From an uncultured Dorea sp. (GTDB lineage Bacteria; Bacillota; Clostridia; Lachnospirales; Lachnospiraceae): a DNA stretch of 51,678 bases. The position numbers and the translations under genes were made by a program. The notes below the pieces were generated by a model that saw only the letters and a program-made list of their open reading frames with translations, searched no databases and was not told the DNA's origin. Positions within the stretch are counted from its first letter, which is position 1. Each line of letters opens with the position of its first letter. The stretch covers positions 1-51,678 of the forward strand of contig CAJTVY010000021.1 of NCBI GenBank assembly GCA_910579925.1. The letters are read 5' to 3'. This document shows, one piece after another, positions 1 through 8,501 of this stretch.

Positions 1-2
1 AG

Positions 3-380
3 TTTGATAACTTCCGCAAGCGTACGGATAAGGAGAAGTCCCAGATGTACGAGATTGGCGCGAAAGATATCATAGAAAAGATTCTTCCGGTCGTTGACAA
101 TTTCGAGCGAGGGCTCGGCGCGGTTAAGGAAGAAGAAAAAGAAGATCCCTTTATTCAGGGGATGGAGAAGGTGTATAAACAACTAATGACCACGCTGGAA
201 GGTGCGGGCGTAAAGCCGATCGAGGCGGTAGGGCAGGAATTTAACCCGGATTTCCACAACGCAGTCATGCATGTAGAAGACGAGAATTTCGGCGAGAACA
301 TCATAGCCGAGGAATTTCAGAAAGGTTACATGTACCGCGACTCCGTAGTAAGACACAGCATGGTCAAAGTAGCAAACTGA
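3..380 (+). CDS. grpE: GrpE nucleotide exchange factor, C-terminal part (5' end outside window)
   Basis: The reading frame is open from base 3 and encodes the last 125 residues of GrpE; the N-terminal part lies before the window. GrpE is the nucleotide exchange factor that releases ADP from DnaK. Visible family features are the end of the long dimerising helix (FDNFRKRTDKEK), the PVVDNFERGL segment and the C-terminal beta domain with GQEFNPDFHNAVMHVED and the GYMYRDSVVRHSMVKVAN end. It lies just upstream of dnaK and dnaJ, the usual Firmicutes hrcA-grpE-dnaK-dnaJ order; hrcA and any CIRCE operator would be outside the window. An internal ATG at 45 exists but lies inside the conserved helix, so it is not the start. 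Confidence 0.96.
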   Translation, partial: FDNFRKRTDKEKSQMYEIGAKDIIEKILPVVDNFERGLGAVKEEEKEDPFIQGMEKVYKQLMTTLEGAGVKPIEAVGQEFNPDFHNAVMHVEDENFGENIIAEEFQKGYMYRDSVVRHSMVKVAN

Positions 381-387
381 CATTGAG

Positions 388-447
388 CACTAAGCGAGGT
401 AATAGCCGGGCAAAGTGAACCGAACATCCCCGTCACTAAGCGAGGTA
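388..447 (+). repeat. 14-bp direct repeat pair in the grpE-dnaK spacer
   Basis: The 134-base spacer contains the 14-mer CACTAAGCGAGGTA twice, at 388-401 and 434-447 (46 bases apart). The sequence between and after the copies is rich in short AGTG/GAAC-type words and has no open frame. It may be a mobile short repeat or a processing element; nothing in the sequence assigns a function. Confidence 0.55.
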
Positions 448-514
448 TTGTGGAGCATAGTGCGAAAGTCGTTCGAATCTGGTAAACAGTAATAAATAAC
501 AGGAGGAAATAAAA

Positions 515-2395
515 ATGGGCAAAATCATAGGTATTGACTTAGGTACAACAAACAGTTGTGTGGCAGTTATGGAAGGTGGCCAGCCAACGGTCATCGCAAA
601 TACAGAAGGCGCAAGAACCACACCGTCCGTAGTGGCGTTTTCAAAGACAGGAGAGCGTCTGGTCGGCGAGCCGGCAAAACGTCAGGCTGTAACAAACGCC
701 GAGAGAACCATTTCTTCTATTAAGAGAGAGATGGGCAGCGATTACAGAGTAACGATTGATGAGAAGAAATATTCCCCTCAGGAGATTTCTGCCATGATCC
801 TTCAAAAGTTAAAGGCAGATGCAGAAGGCTATCTGGGCGAGAAGGTAACAGAGGCTGTTATCACGGTTCCGGCTTATTTTAATGACGCACAGCGCCAGGC
901 AACCAAGGATGCAGGTAAGATTGCAGGTCTTGACGTAAAACGTATCATTAACGAGCCTACGGCAGCGGCTCTTGCCTATGGTCTTGACAATGAGAAAGAG
1001 CAGAAGATCATGGTCTACGACCTGGGCGGCGGTACGTTCGACGTATCTGTAATTGAGATTGGCGACGGAGTCATTGAAGTATTGTCAACGGCTGGTAACA
1101 ACCGTCTGGGCGGCGATGATTTCGACCAGAAGATCACGGATTATATGATCGCAGAATTCAAGAAGCAGGAAGGCGTAGACTTATCTACGGATAAGATGGC
1201 TCTTCAGAGACTGAAAGAAGCGGCAGAGAAAGCAAAGAAAGAACTGTCTTCCGCAACCACAACCAACATTAACCTGCCATTTATCACGGCAACGGCAGAA
1301 GGGCCAAAGCATTTCGATATGAATCTGACAAGGGCGAAGTTCGACGAACTGACCCACGACCTGGTTGAGAAGACATCTGAGCCGGTGAAGAGAGCCCTTT
1401 CTGACGCAGGAATCAACGCTTCCGAACTTGGCCAGGTATTGCTGGTAGGAGGTTCCACACGTATTCCGGCAGTACAGGAAGAAGTAAAGAGACTGACAGG
1501 CAAGGAGCCGAGCAAATCTCTGAACCCGGATGAGTGTGTCGCTCTCGGCGCATCCGTACAGGGAGGTAAGCTTGCAGGAGACGCAGGTGCAGGAGATATC
1601 CTTCTTCTTGACGTAACGCCTCTGTCACTGTCTATTGAGACCATGGGCGGCGTTGCAACCAGGCTGATCGAGAGAAATACGACCATCCCTACCAAGAAGA
1701 GCCAGATCTTCTCTACGGCGGCAGACAACCAGACGGCTGTTGACATCAACGTCGTACAGGGCGAGAGACAGTTTGCAAGAGACAACAAGTCCCTTGGACA
1801 GTTCAGACTGGATGGAATCGCACCAGCTCCTCGCGGAGTACCGCAGATCGAAGTTACGTTCGATATTGATGCAAATGGTATTGTGAATGTGTCCGCAAAG
1901 GATCTTGGTACCGGTAAGGAACAGCACATTACGATTACGGCAGGCTCCAACATGTCGGATGAAGATATTGATAAGGCAGTGAAGGAAGCAGCGGCTTTCG
2001 AGGCTCAGGACAAGAAACGGAAAGAAGGAATCGATACAAAGAACGAAGCGGATTCCATGCTGTTCCAGACCGAAAAGGCATTGGGCGAGGTCGGAGATAA
2101 GATTGACGCAGCAGACAGGTCTGCGGTGGAAGCTGACTGCAAGGCATTGAAAGAAATCCTTGAAAAAGTGAACATGGACGACATGACAGACGCACAGATC
2201 GCTGAGATCAAGGCTGCAAAAGAGAAACTGATGGGAAGCGCTCAGAAGGTATTCACCAAGATGTATGAGCAGGCAGGCCAGGCGGCCCAGGGGGCAGACC
2301 CGAACATGGGAGCAGGCCCGAATCCGGGAGCAGGCCCGGCGCCGGAAGGTTTCCAGGGTGACGACGTTGTAGACGGAGATTACAAAGAGGTTTAA
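515..2395 (+). CDS. dnaK: Molecular chaperone DnaK (Hsp70)
   Basis: 626 residues, full family length. DnaK is the cytoplasmic ATP-dependent Hsp70 that binds exposed hydrophobic peptides and works with DnaJ and GrpE. The start is well marked by AGGAGG a few bases before ATG 515. The actin-like nucleotide-binding domain starts with GIDLGTTNSCVAV (about residue 5) and carries the phosphate-2 motif DLGGGTFDVS and the adenosine motif LLVGGSTRIPAV. The hydrophobic linker LLLDVTPLSLS begins near residue 363, then come the substrate-binding beta domain and helical lid. The tail is rich in Gly, Pro and Ala and ends in DDVVDGDYKEV, as usual. It sits between grpE and dnaJ, so the three are probably cotranscribed and heat-shock induced from upstream. 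Confidence 0.99.
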   Translation: MGKIIGIDLGTTNSCVAVMEGGQPTVIANTEGARTTPSVVAFSKTGERLVGEPAKRQAVTNAERTISSIKREMGSDYRVTIDEKKYSPQEISAMILQKLKADAEGYLGEKVTEAVITVPAYFNDAQRQATKDAGKIAGLDVKRIINEPTAAALAYGLDNEKEQKIMVYDLGGGTFDVSVIEIGDGVIEVLSTAGNNRLGGDDFDQKITDYMIAEFKKQEGVDLSTDKMALQRLKEAAEKAKKELSSATTTNINLPFITATAEGPKHFDMNLTRAKFDELTHDLVEKTSEPVKRALSDAGINASELGQVLLVGGSTRIPAVQEEVKRLTGKEPSKSLNPDECVALGASVQGGKLAGDAGAGDILLLDVTPLSLSIETMGGVATRLIERNTTIPTKKSQIFSTAADNQTAVDINVVQGERQFARDNKSLGQFRLDGIAPAPRGVPQIEVTFDIDANGIVNVSAKDLGTGKEQHITITAGSNMSDEDIDKAVKEAAAFEAQDKKRKEGIDTKNEADSMLFQTEKALGEVGDKIDAADRSAVEADCKALKEILEKVNMDDMTDAQIAEIKAAKEKLMGSAQKVFTKMYEQAGQAAQGADPNMGAGPNPGAGPAPEGFQGDDVVDGDYKEV

Positions 2396-2434
2396 GAAGC
2401 TTCTGGAATTCATGAGAGTTCATTGAGAGACACA

Positions 2435-2481
2435 CAGGTAATTATGGGGAAACAGAAGGCTGGTTTCCTCTTAATTACCTG
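2435..2481 (+). other. Stem-loop in the dnaK-dnaJ spacer
   Basis: CAGGTAATTA (2435-2444) is perfectly complementary to TAATTACCTG (2472-2481), and GGAAAC (2448-2453) pairs with GTTTCC (2463-2468), giving a long hairpin with a nine-base loop. No T-run follows, so it is more likely an mRNA processing or stability element that lowers dnaJ relative to dnaK than an intrinsic terminator. That role is inference. Confidence 0.6.
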
Positions 2482-2529
2482 ATGCAACGTTTCACAGGCT
2501 TTTTGTCTGAGAAAAGAAAGGGAGAAATA

Positions 2530-3711
2530 ATGGCAGAATCAAAGAGAGATTATTATGAGGTGCTGGGCGTCAGCAAGGATGCTGACGATGCGACTCTGAA
2601 AAAAGCATACAGACAGGTTGCCAAGAAATACCACCCTGATATGAATCCCGGCGATGCGGAAGCAGAAAAGAAGTTTAAAGAAGCTTCCGAGGCTTATGCA
2701 GTATTAAGCGATCCAGACAAACGACGTCAGTATGACCAGTTTGGTCATGCGGCATTTGAAGGCGGCGCAGGTGGCGGCGGCTTCGGCGGCTTTGATTTCA
2801 GCGGCGCAGATTTTGGAGATATCTTCGGAGATATCTTCGGCGATCTGTTCGGCGGCGGCCGAAGGGGACGTGCAAGCCAGGGGCCGATGAAGGGAATGAA
2901 TATTCGAAAAAGCGTGCGCATTACCTTTGAGGAGGCTGTTTTCGGCTGCGAGAAGGAACTGGATATGGTGCTGAAGGATCCCTGTACGAAATGTAACGGA
3001 ACCGGAGCCAAGCCGGGAACGTCACCAGAGAAATGTCCGAAATGCGGCGGCAAGGGCCAGGTTGTGTATACACAGCAGTCCTTCTTTGGAATGGTGCAGA
3101 ATGTCCAGACCTGTCCGGACTGTAACGGGACTGGTAAGATTATAAGAGATAAATGCCCGGACTGCGGCGGAACCGGTTATATGTCCAGCAGAAAGAAGAT
3201 TGCGGTGACCATTCCGGCAGGAATCGACAACGGACAGAGCGTACGGATCCGCGAGAAAGGCGAGCCGGGCGTAAACGGCGGGCCGAGAGGAGACCTCCTG
3301 GTGGAGGTGGTGGTATCCAGACATCCCATCTTCCAGAGACAGGATATGCATATCTTCTCAACGGTGCCCATCTCATTCGCCCAGGCGGCCCTTGGTGCGG
3401 AGATCCGCGTCAAGACGGTGGACGGAGAAGTCCTTTATACGGTGAAGCCGGGAACAAAGACGGATACCAAGGTGCGCCTGAAAGGCAAAGGAGTTCCGTC
3501 TATCCGTAATTCCCAGATACGAGGCGACCATTATGTAACGCTGGTAATTCAGACGCCGGAGCATTTAAGTTCCGAGGCGAAAGAGGCGTTACGGAAGTTT
3601 GACGAACTGTCCGGCAATACGCTTAAGACGATTTCGGGCGATAAGGAGACAAAGGCGGGAAATAAGTTTAAAGAGTTTGTAGAAAGAATGAAAGGAGCCT
3701 CTGATGATTAA
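2530..3711 (+). CDS. dnaJ: Chaperone protein DnaJ (Hsp40)
   Basis: 393 residues from ATG 2530, which has GGGAGAA just upstream and gives the family start MAESKRDYYEVLGV; an upstream in-frame ATG at 2482 overlaps the spacer hairpin and is unlikely. DnaJ stimulates DnaK ATPase and delivers substrates. In order: J domain with HPD at residues 35-37, Gly/Phe-rich region, zinc domain from about residue 152 with four cysteine motifs (CTKCNGTG, CPKCGGKG, CPDCNGTG, CPDCGGTG), then the C-terminal substrate-binding domains. It is a class A (type I) DnaJ. The last codons lie inside a hairpin that probably ends the operon. Confidence 0.98.
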   Translation: MAESKRDYYEVLGVSKDADDATLKKAYRQVAKKYHPDMNPGDAEAEKKFKEASEAYAVLSDPDKRRQYDQFGHAAFEGGAGGGGFGGFDFSGADFGDIFGDIFGDLFGGGRRGRASQGPMKGMNIRKSVRITFEEAVFGCEKELDMVLKDPCTKCNGTGAKPGTSPEKCPKCGGKGQVVYTQQSFFGMVQNVQTCPDCNGTGKIIRDKCPDCGGTGYMSSRKKIAVTIPAGIDNGQSVRIREKGEPGVNGGPRGDLLVEVVVSRHPIFQRQDMHIFSTVPISFAQAALGAEIRVKTVDGEVLYTVKPGTKTDTKVRLKGKGVPSIRNSQIRGDHYVTLVIQTPEHLSSEAKEALRKFDELSGNTLKTISGDKETKAGNKFKEFVERMKGASDD

Positions 3712-3730
3712 GTTCATCAAAGGCTCCTTT
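3691..3730 (+). terminator. Terminator-like hairpin overlapping the dnaJ stop codon
   Basis: AAAGGAGCC (3691-3699) pairs with GGCTCCTTT (3722-3730), and TGATGA (3702-3707) pairs with TCATCA (3714-3719). The stem therefore contains the last six dnaJ codons and the TAA at 3709-3711. The 3' arm ends in TTT but no long T-run follows. It is likely the end of the grpE-dnaK-dnaJ transcript. Confidence 0.5.
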
Positions 3731-3775
3731 GCGGAATAGATTATAGATAAGACAAGAAGTAAAAGGACATACAGG

Positions 3776-5038
3776 ATGAAGAGACTAGAGAGGATTCTGA
3801 CAGAGATCGCTATAAGCCTGTTCTTTATTATTCTGGCTATGGCCGTTTTCGGGATTCATGAGAAGAAGGCGGAAAAAAAGCCGGAGGAGAGACCGGCCAT
3901 GAAAAGGGAAGAAGATTGCGAGATGAGAGGGGTATGGGTGGCCAGTGTGGAGAATCTGGATTATCCGGCCGCCCCTTCCGTTTCGGCAGAAGAACTGCGT
4001 ATACAGGCGGATTCTGTGCTGGATGGAGCCAGAGAAAGTGGTTTTAACACGATATTTCTGCAGGTGCGTCCCTGCTCAGACGCTTTTTATCCCTCAGAGA
4101 TCTATCCCTTCAGCCGCTATCTGACCGGACGGCAGGGAACGGCGCCGGATTCGGAATTCGACCCGCTGGCATACTGGGTCGATGAAGCCCATAAACGGGG
4201 ATTGGAATTACACGCCTGGATCAATCCCTACCGGATTGCAAGGGATCTTTCCGAGTGGGAAAGCGTGGCAGAGAATTCACCTGCAAGGCAGCATCCCGAC
4301 TGGGTGGTGCAGTATGGGGAGGGGTACTATTTCAACCCTGCGCTGCCGGAGGTCCGCCAGATGGTGGTGGACGGAACCGTGGAAATTGCCGAGAATTACC
4401 AGGTAGACGGGATTCATCTGGACGACTATTTCTATCCAGGTACAGAATTTAACGATGGGGATTCCTTTGCGGCTTATGGAGGGGACTTTGGGGATATTGG
4501 AGACTGGCGGCGGAACAATGTGAATCTTCTGGTCAGCAGCCTCAATACGGCTGTCCACCAGGTGGACGAGGAGCTGGAATTTGGCATAAGCCCTGCGGGA
4601 ATCTGGGCAAGCAATACCATGCATCCGGAAGGCAGCGCTACCACCAGTAGTTTTTCTTCTTACTTTTCCCTATATGCAGACAGCCGGACATGGGTCAGGG
4701 AAGGGTGGGTGGATTATATCGCCCCACAGCTTTACTGGGAGATGGGACATGCGAAAGCGGACTTTAACTCACTGCTTGGATGGTGGTCTGACGTGGTAAA
4801 GCAGGCAAAGGAAAAAGATGTGAAACTGTATGTGGGAATTGCCGATTATAAGACTGTGGAAGCCGGGGAGGACGGGAATAATCCCTGGTATGGAGGAGGG
4901 GAAGTCGCAAGGCAGATGGAAGCCTGCGATGCCAATGAGACTGTGGGAGGAACGATTCATTTCCGCTATGGGCTGATTGATAAATGCCCTGCGGTGAAAC
5001 AGGTGCTTAGTGAGGCATATCTGGAGACAGAGAAATAA
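3776..5038 (+). CDS. Secreted or membrane-anchored GHL10 (DUF187) glycosyl-hydrolase-like protein
   Basis: 420 residues. A basic start and one hydrophobic segment (about residues 9-25, ISLFFIILAMAVF) act as a signal peptide or membrane anchor, so the protein probably faces the cell wall. The rest matches the GHL10/DUF187 TIM-barrel family (YngK-like): MRGVWVASVENLDYP, FNTIFLQVRPCSDAFYPS, LELHAWINPYRIA, VDGIHLDDYFYPGTEF and VDYIAPQLYWEMGH are all in the usual order. Members are thought to act on cell-wall or exopolysaccharide glycans; the substrate is unknown. ATG 3776 follows AAAAGGACATACAGG. The gene stands alone between the dnaJ hairpin and its own terminator, so it is probably monocistronic. 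Confidence 0.88.
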   Translation: MKRLERILTEIAISLFFIILAMAVFGIHEKKAEKKPEERPAMKREEDCEMRGVWVASVENLDYPAAPSVSAEELRIQADSVLDGARESGFNTIFLQVRPCSDAFYPSEIYPFSRYLTGRQGTAPDSEFDPLAYWVDEAHKRGLELHAWINPYRIARDLSEWESVAENSPARQHPDWVVQYGEGYYFNPALPEVRQMVVDGTVEIAENYQVDGIHLDDYFYPGTEFNDGDSFAAYGGDFGDIGDWRRNNVNLLVSSLNTAVHQVDEELEFGISPAGIWASNTMHPEGSATTSSFSSYFSLYADSRTWVREGWVDYIAPQLYWEMGHAKADFNSLLGWWSDVVKQAKEKDVKLYVGIADYKTVEAGEDGNNPWYGGGEVARQMEACDANETVGGTIHFRYGLIDKCPAVKQVLSEAYLETEK

Positions 5039-5048
5039 TCAGCGCAAA

Positions 5049-5100
5049 GATCCCTCTATGGCGCCTGGCGGCAAAAGATCATAAAGGGATCGTTTTTGTT
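5049..5100 (+). terminator. Rho-independent terminator after the GHL10 gene
   Basis: GATCCCTCTATG (5049-5060) pairs at 11 of 12 positions with CATAAAGGGATC (5080-5091) and is followed by GTTTTTGTT. It lies between convergent genes, so the hairpin may also act for the minus-strand ABC operon ending at 5121, although the T-run favours the plus strand. Confidence 0.8.
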
Positions 5101-5120
5101 CTTATGAATCCGATCGCTTA

Positions 5121-6272
5121 CTAAGCCTTCTGCTGTATCCGTGAGATGACCATGGCAACGCCCAGTATGGCGGCGAAAAACAATAGCTGCAGGAAAAAGC
5201 AGGTATAAAGAGAGGTCTGCTGAAGCTGGCTTAAAGTGCTGTTATCAGCCAGAAGTCCATTGGCCACCTCATACCAGTAGACCGGAAGAAACTGTGCGAA
5301 CGTACGAACGCTTTTTCCAAGGATCTCCAGATCAACGAATACGCCGCACAGGAAGGACATCCCCAGAGAGACCACGTTGACCACGGCGCTGACTACCTCG
5401 TCCCGGCTGACCAGCGTACCGATCAGAAAAGACAGCGACAGAGCCACAAGGGTCATCAGAAAACTGTTAAGCAGATAATAAGGCATATTCGGATCGGCGG
5501 TAAATGACTCTCCGTACATCAGGACTGGCATAGTGGTAACAAGGAGGTATACGGCCAGCCCCACCGTAATGTAGCCGAGGATTATCTGAAGATTCTGGCT
5601 TCGGGAAGAAACGGCGGAGCATGCCATCCGCCTTTTTACATCTGGATTGCGGAAGGCGATCATGATGTAACACATGCAATAGCAGAGGATGGAAATCAGT
5701 ATATAAGGCATATACTGATACATGAATGCATGGAACGGCCGGTTCCCTCCAAACCCGTTCTTGTCAATCAGAGTCACCTCTGTGGTTTCCCTGCTGCTTT
5801 CTGTTACCTCGGCAATGGATTCTGACAGAGTAAACCCGCTTTTTACCATAATACGCACATCGTTCAGAAACGTATTGATCTGCTGATCCACGTAGAAGCC
5901 ACTGTTACTGCCCGGAACCTTTGTGACCGGAAGAAGTTCGTCGCCATACAGGCAGCGATCCTCGAAATCCTTCGGAATTGTCACAATGTAATAAACTTCC
6001 CGGTAAAACATGCGGTCCTGGATCACAGACGGATCATCGGGGAGGTCTGCTATCGTATGGTACTGTCCCAGATAATCGTAAAGCCCGCCGGCAAGTTCGC
6101 CGCCGTCCCGGTCAATAACGGCAATATCAAGGCCGACCTGTTCAAAATCCGTTGTTTTTCCGCCGGTGAACTTCTGTGCCATGACGGCTATGGTCAGAAA
6201 GATTACAAGATACAGAATCATCAGATGGATATTCCGCCTGGTAATTGTGAGAAATCCTTTATATACTGTCAT
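5121..6272 (-). CDS. ABC-2 type transporter permease (LnrN/LnrM-like)
   Basis: 383 residues with the ABC-2 membrane layout: one N-terminal membrane helix (LMILYLVIFLTIAVMA), a large extracytoplasmic region of about 170 residues, then a block of about five helices ending near the C terminus. It forms half of an exporter membrane domain with the overlapping partner gene upstream. The start ATG at 6272 has AAGGAGGG at the proper distance and overlaps the end of the upstream permease by 14 bases, which points to translational coupling. In B. subtilis the same gene set (one ATPase, two ABC-2 permeases, HisKA_3/NarL two-component system) is lnrJKLMN, which exports the antifungal polyene linearmycin. 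The substrate here is unknown. Confidence 0.88.
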   Translation of the reverse strand: MTVYKGFLTITRRNIHLMILYLVIFLTIAVMAQKFTGGKTTDFEQVGLDIAVIDRDGGELAGGLYDYLGQYHTIADLPDDPSVIQDRMFYREVYYIVTIPKDFEDRCLYGDELLPVTKVPGSNSGFYVDQQINTFLNDVRIMVKSGFTLSESIAEVTESSRETTEVTLIDKNGFGGNRPFHAFMYQYMPYILISILCYCMCYIMIAFRNPDVKRRMACSAVSSRSQNLQIILGYITVGLAVYLLVTTMPVLMYGESFTADPNMPYYLLNSFLMTLVALSLSFLIGTLVSRDEVVSAVVNVVSLGMSFLCGVFVDLEILGKSVRTFAQFLPVYWYEVANGLLADNSTLSQLQQTSLYTCFFLQLLFFAAILGVAMVISRIQQKA

Positions 6273-7401
6273 AACGTTCCCTCCTTATCCCTAAGAATGC
6301 GGCCGCCAGAAGCAATGTGCTCATTAGGGCGAGAATCAGCAGGCATCTGGTAAATCGTTCCATATCATTATAGATTCCCATACAGTAAAATGCGTCGCTT
6401 AAAACGGCGGCCGGGTTCAGCCGGTTGACGATGGGACAGTGAAGTTCAATGATATTCTTCATATCTCCAATCATCAGCCCGGCAAGAAAGCCCGGGAACA
6501 GCGAACATAAAATGCAGACCGCCGTCTTTATTCCGTAGGAGATCCGGGCCAGGCATCCGATGGCCACGCCTAAGCATACCCCGATCATGCTTCCCATAAA
6601 ATCTACCAGAAGAAGGGAAGGTATGTCATTGCCAAGGCTGATCTTCAGTACCTTGCTGACATATAGGCACAGGATCAGAATGTTGAAGAAATGGACGAGT
6701 AAGAGCACTGCCATATCTATGATGACCAGAGTCAGTTTGTGAGTCGGCGTAATGCTGCGCCTTGCCCCCAGTGCGGAAATATTTGCCTGGCCGTCTACGC
6801 TGGACTGGACGCCTAAGAAGGAACCGGAGAGACAGGCATAGGCAATCAGCGCAAAGAAATACTGGACGTTGGGGTTTAAGTCTCCGCCTCCTAAGGAAAC
6901 CTCAGAGGTTGCTTTGCGATAATCTTTCATTGTTTCCTTGGCATCCATAATACTCTCGGGATGGGTCATGGCAATCTTTCTGAACATGGAGGCATTCTGG
7001 TTATAACTTGTAAGAACCGAAGTCAGAATACTCTCGTTTAGTCCGTTCCTGGCAACCGTCAGGGAAGGAGTGTCTGCCACATAGAAGATTCCCAGAATGG
7101 TTTCTTCATTCAGCGCCTCAAGAGCTTCTGCTTCCTGGGAAATATCCTGGATATCCAGCATCTCTGCGTCCATCTGTTCGAGAAACGTTTCAAAGGCCTG
7201 GGAATTTTCCGAAGAATCCCCTTCCTTAATGACTGCCACCTTGATTTCCTCCCAGTTGGATTCCCCTGTGCTTTCAAGTCCTGCATTACCGAAAGAAAGA
7301 TAGAAGAACGTGCCAAGTATAATCGGGAAAGCCAGCGCCCAGAACATGACCGGAACATTCCGTATGGTCTGCAGGAAACGATATCTGAGTAAATGTAACA
7401 T
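6259..7401 (-). CDS. ABC-2 type transporter permease (LnrM-like)
   Basis: 380 residues. One helix near the N terminus (VPVMFWALAFPIILGTFFYLSF) is followed by an extracytoplasmic domain with SNWEEIKVAVIKEGD, then five to six helices (YFFALIAYACLSGSFLGV, LTLVIIDMAVLLLVHFF, a glycine-rich helix, LLILALMSTLLLAAAFLGI). It is the first of two ABC-2 permeases in the operon and lies 13 bases after the ATPase gene. ATG 7401 is preceded by a GGGGGG-rich Shine-Dalgarno. The two permeases are related in layout but distinct in sequence, so the exporter is probably a heterodimer. Confidence 0.87.
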   Translation of the reverse strand: MLHLLRYRFLQTIRNVPVMFWALAFPIILGTFFYLSFGNAGLESTGESNWEEIKVAVIKEGDSSENSQAFETFLEQMDAEMLDIQDISQEAEALEALNEETILGIFYVADTPSLTVARNGLNESILTSVLTSYNQNASMFRKIAMTHPESIMDAKETMKDYRKATSEVSLGGGDLNPNVQYFFALIAYACLSGSFLGVQSSVDGQANISALGARRSITPTHKLTLVIIDMAVLLLVHFFNILILCLYVSKVLKISLGNDIPSLLLVDFMGSMIGVCLGVAIGCLARISYGIKTAVCILCSLFPGFLAGLMIGDMKNIIELHCPIVNRLNPAAVLSDAFYCMGIYNDMERFTRCLLILALMSTLLLAAAFLGIRRERYDSI

Positions 7402-7414
7402 TCATGATCCCCCC

Positions 7415-8359
7415 TTAATCTCTTAATTCTTTGCCTGTGATCTCAAGAAATACGTCGTTGAGTGTGGGCAGTTCCGAGAATACCCTGCCAAAGACTACGT
7501 CCTGTTCCTGTAAATAATTTAAGATGCGTACCAGATTATGCCGCGCCGTACCAAGCCGGATTTTTAAGGTCTGGTCTTCGTAGCTTAAGTCAAAGACATG
7601 GGGCAGTTTACGAATTCCTGCAACGAGGGGTTCATCCAGTACGATGGATTCGATGGTGATGGTCTCTCCCGTCTTGATCATCTGCTTTAATTCTTCCGTG
7701 GTTCCTGTTGCCAGTACCCGCCCGTGGTCAATGATGGCGATGCGGGTACAGATCTGTTCCACCTCTTCCATGTAGTGAGAGGTGTAGATGATGGTGGAAC
7801 CCTGCCGGTTCAGTTCCACGATGCCTTCTAAGATCTTGTTGCGGCTCTGTGGATCTACGGCCACGGTAGGCTCATCCATAATGATCAGCCTTGGCTTGTG
7901 GACGATGCCGCAGGCGATGTTCAGCCTTCGCAAAAGTCCGCCGGATAGTTTCTTCGGGCGCATTTTCGTGAATTCTTCAAGTCCCGTAAAGGCAATGGCT
8001 TCTTCTACAAGCTGCTGCCGTCTGGCTTTATCACGGATATACAGGCCACAGAAATAGTCGATATTCTCACGTACGGACATCTGTTCGAAGACGGCCACAT
8101 TCTGCATCACAACGCCGATCTGCTTTTTAATGTCATAGCTGTCGGGCCGCATGTTTTTGCCGAAAATAGTGATGGTGCCTTTGTCATATTTTAAAAGGGC
8201 CAGCAGACAGTTGATGGCCGTGGTTTTGCCGGAGCCATTAGGACCTAGCAGACCGAAAATCTCACCTTCCTGTATCGTTAAGTTTAAGTGGTCCAGCGCC
8301 ACCAGGTTCTGGTATCTTTTTACCAGATTTTCAATCTGGATGATATTGGCTGACTGCAT
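7415..8359 (-). CDS. ABC transporter ATP-binding protein (LnrL-like, DrrA/CcmA class)
   Basis: 314 residues. Walker A is LLGPNGSGKTTAIN, the signature loop is LSGGLLRRLNIA, Walker B is LIIMDEPTVAVDP and the H-loop lies in IIYTSHYMEE. A C-terminal extension (ITIESIVLDEPLVAG onward, ending LPTLNDVFLEITGKELRD) is typical of DrrA-type drug-export ATPases. I chose ATG 8359 because AGAAGGAGGAGATTCG precedes it; an in-frame ATG at 8395 would add 12 residues but has no good binding site. It is the first gene of the minus-strand operon and diverges from the sensor kinase gene, whose two-component system probably controls it. Confidence 0.93.
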   Translation of the reverse strand: MQSANIIQIENLVKRYQNLVALDHLNLTIQEGEIFGLLGPNGSGKTTAINCLLALLKYDKGTITIFGKNMRPDSYDIKKQIGVVMQNVAVFEQMSVRENIDYFCGLYIRDKARRQQLVEEAIAFTGLEEFTKMRPKKLSGGLLRRLNIACGIVHKPRLIIMDEPTVAVDPQSRNKILEGIVELNRQGSTIIYTSHYMEEVEQICTRIAIIDHGRVLATGTTEELKQMIKTGETITIESIVLDEPLVAGIRKLPHVFDLSYEDQTLKIRLGTARHNLVRILNYLQEQDVVFGRVFSELPTLNDVFLEITGKELRD

Positions 8360-8412
8360 CGAATCTCCTCCTTCTGGAATCTCGTCTGGTGTCATAGCGG
8401 CAGAACGCCTTT

Positions 8413-8473
8413 TGACACTAACATTATCTGATACTTGTAGTATAAAGTTCCGGCGTATATAATGGTAGTGTCA
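8413..8473. promoter_or_regulatory. 15-bp inverted repeat between the divergent promoters (candidate response-regulator operator)
   Basis: TGACACTAACATTAT (8413-8427) is repeated in inverted orientation as ATAATGGTAGTGTCA (8459-8473), 14 of 15 positions matching, with a 31-base spacer. The right arm contains most of the plus-strand -10 (TATAAT, 8458-8463). The left arm, read on the minus strand, contains GATAAT at the mirror position. A factor binding both arms would sit on the -10/+1 region of both divergent promoters. The nearby NarL-type regulator is the obvious candidate; that assignment is inference. Confidence 0.6.
8435..8463 (+). promoter_or_regulatory. SigA-type promoter of the kinase/regulator operon
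   Basis: TTGTAG (8435-8440), a 17-base spacer and TATAAT (8458-8463). Transcription would start near 8470, inside the inverted repeat, which rules out a translation start at GTG 8475. Confidence 0.65.
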
Positions 8474-8501
8474 GGTGTCAGAAGGGAAGGTGACAAATGT
8501 A

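Noticed and set aside
1204..2413. Long minus-strand open frames antisense to dnaK (about 250-260 residues)
   Set aside because: They overlap a full-length, highly conserved dnaK, have cysteine- and serine-rich unnatural composition and no binding sites; they are shadows of codon bias.
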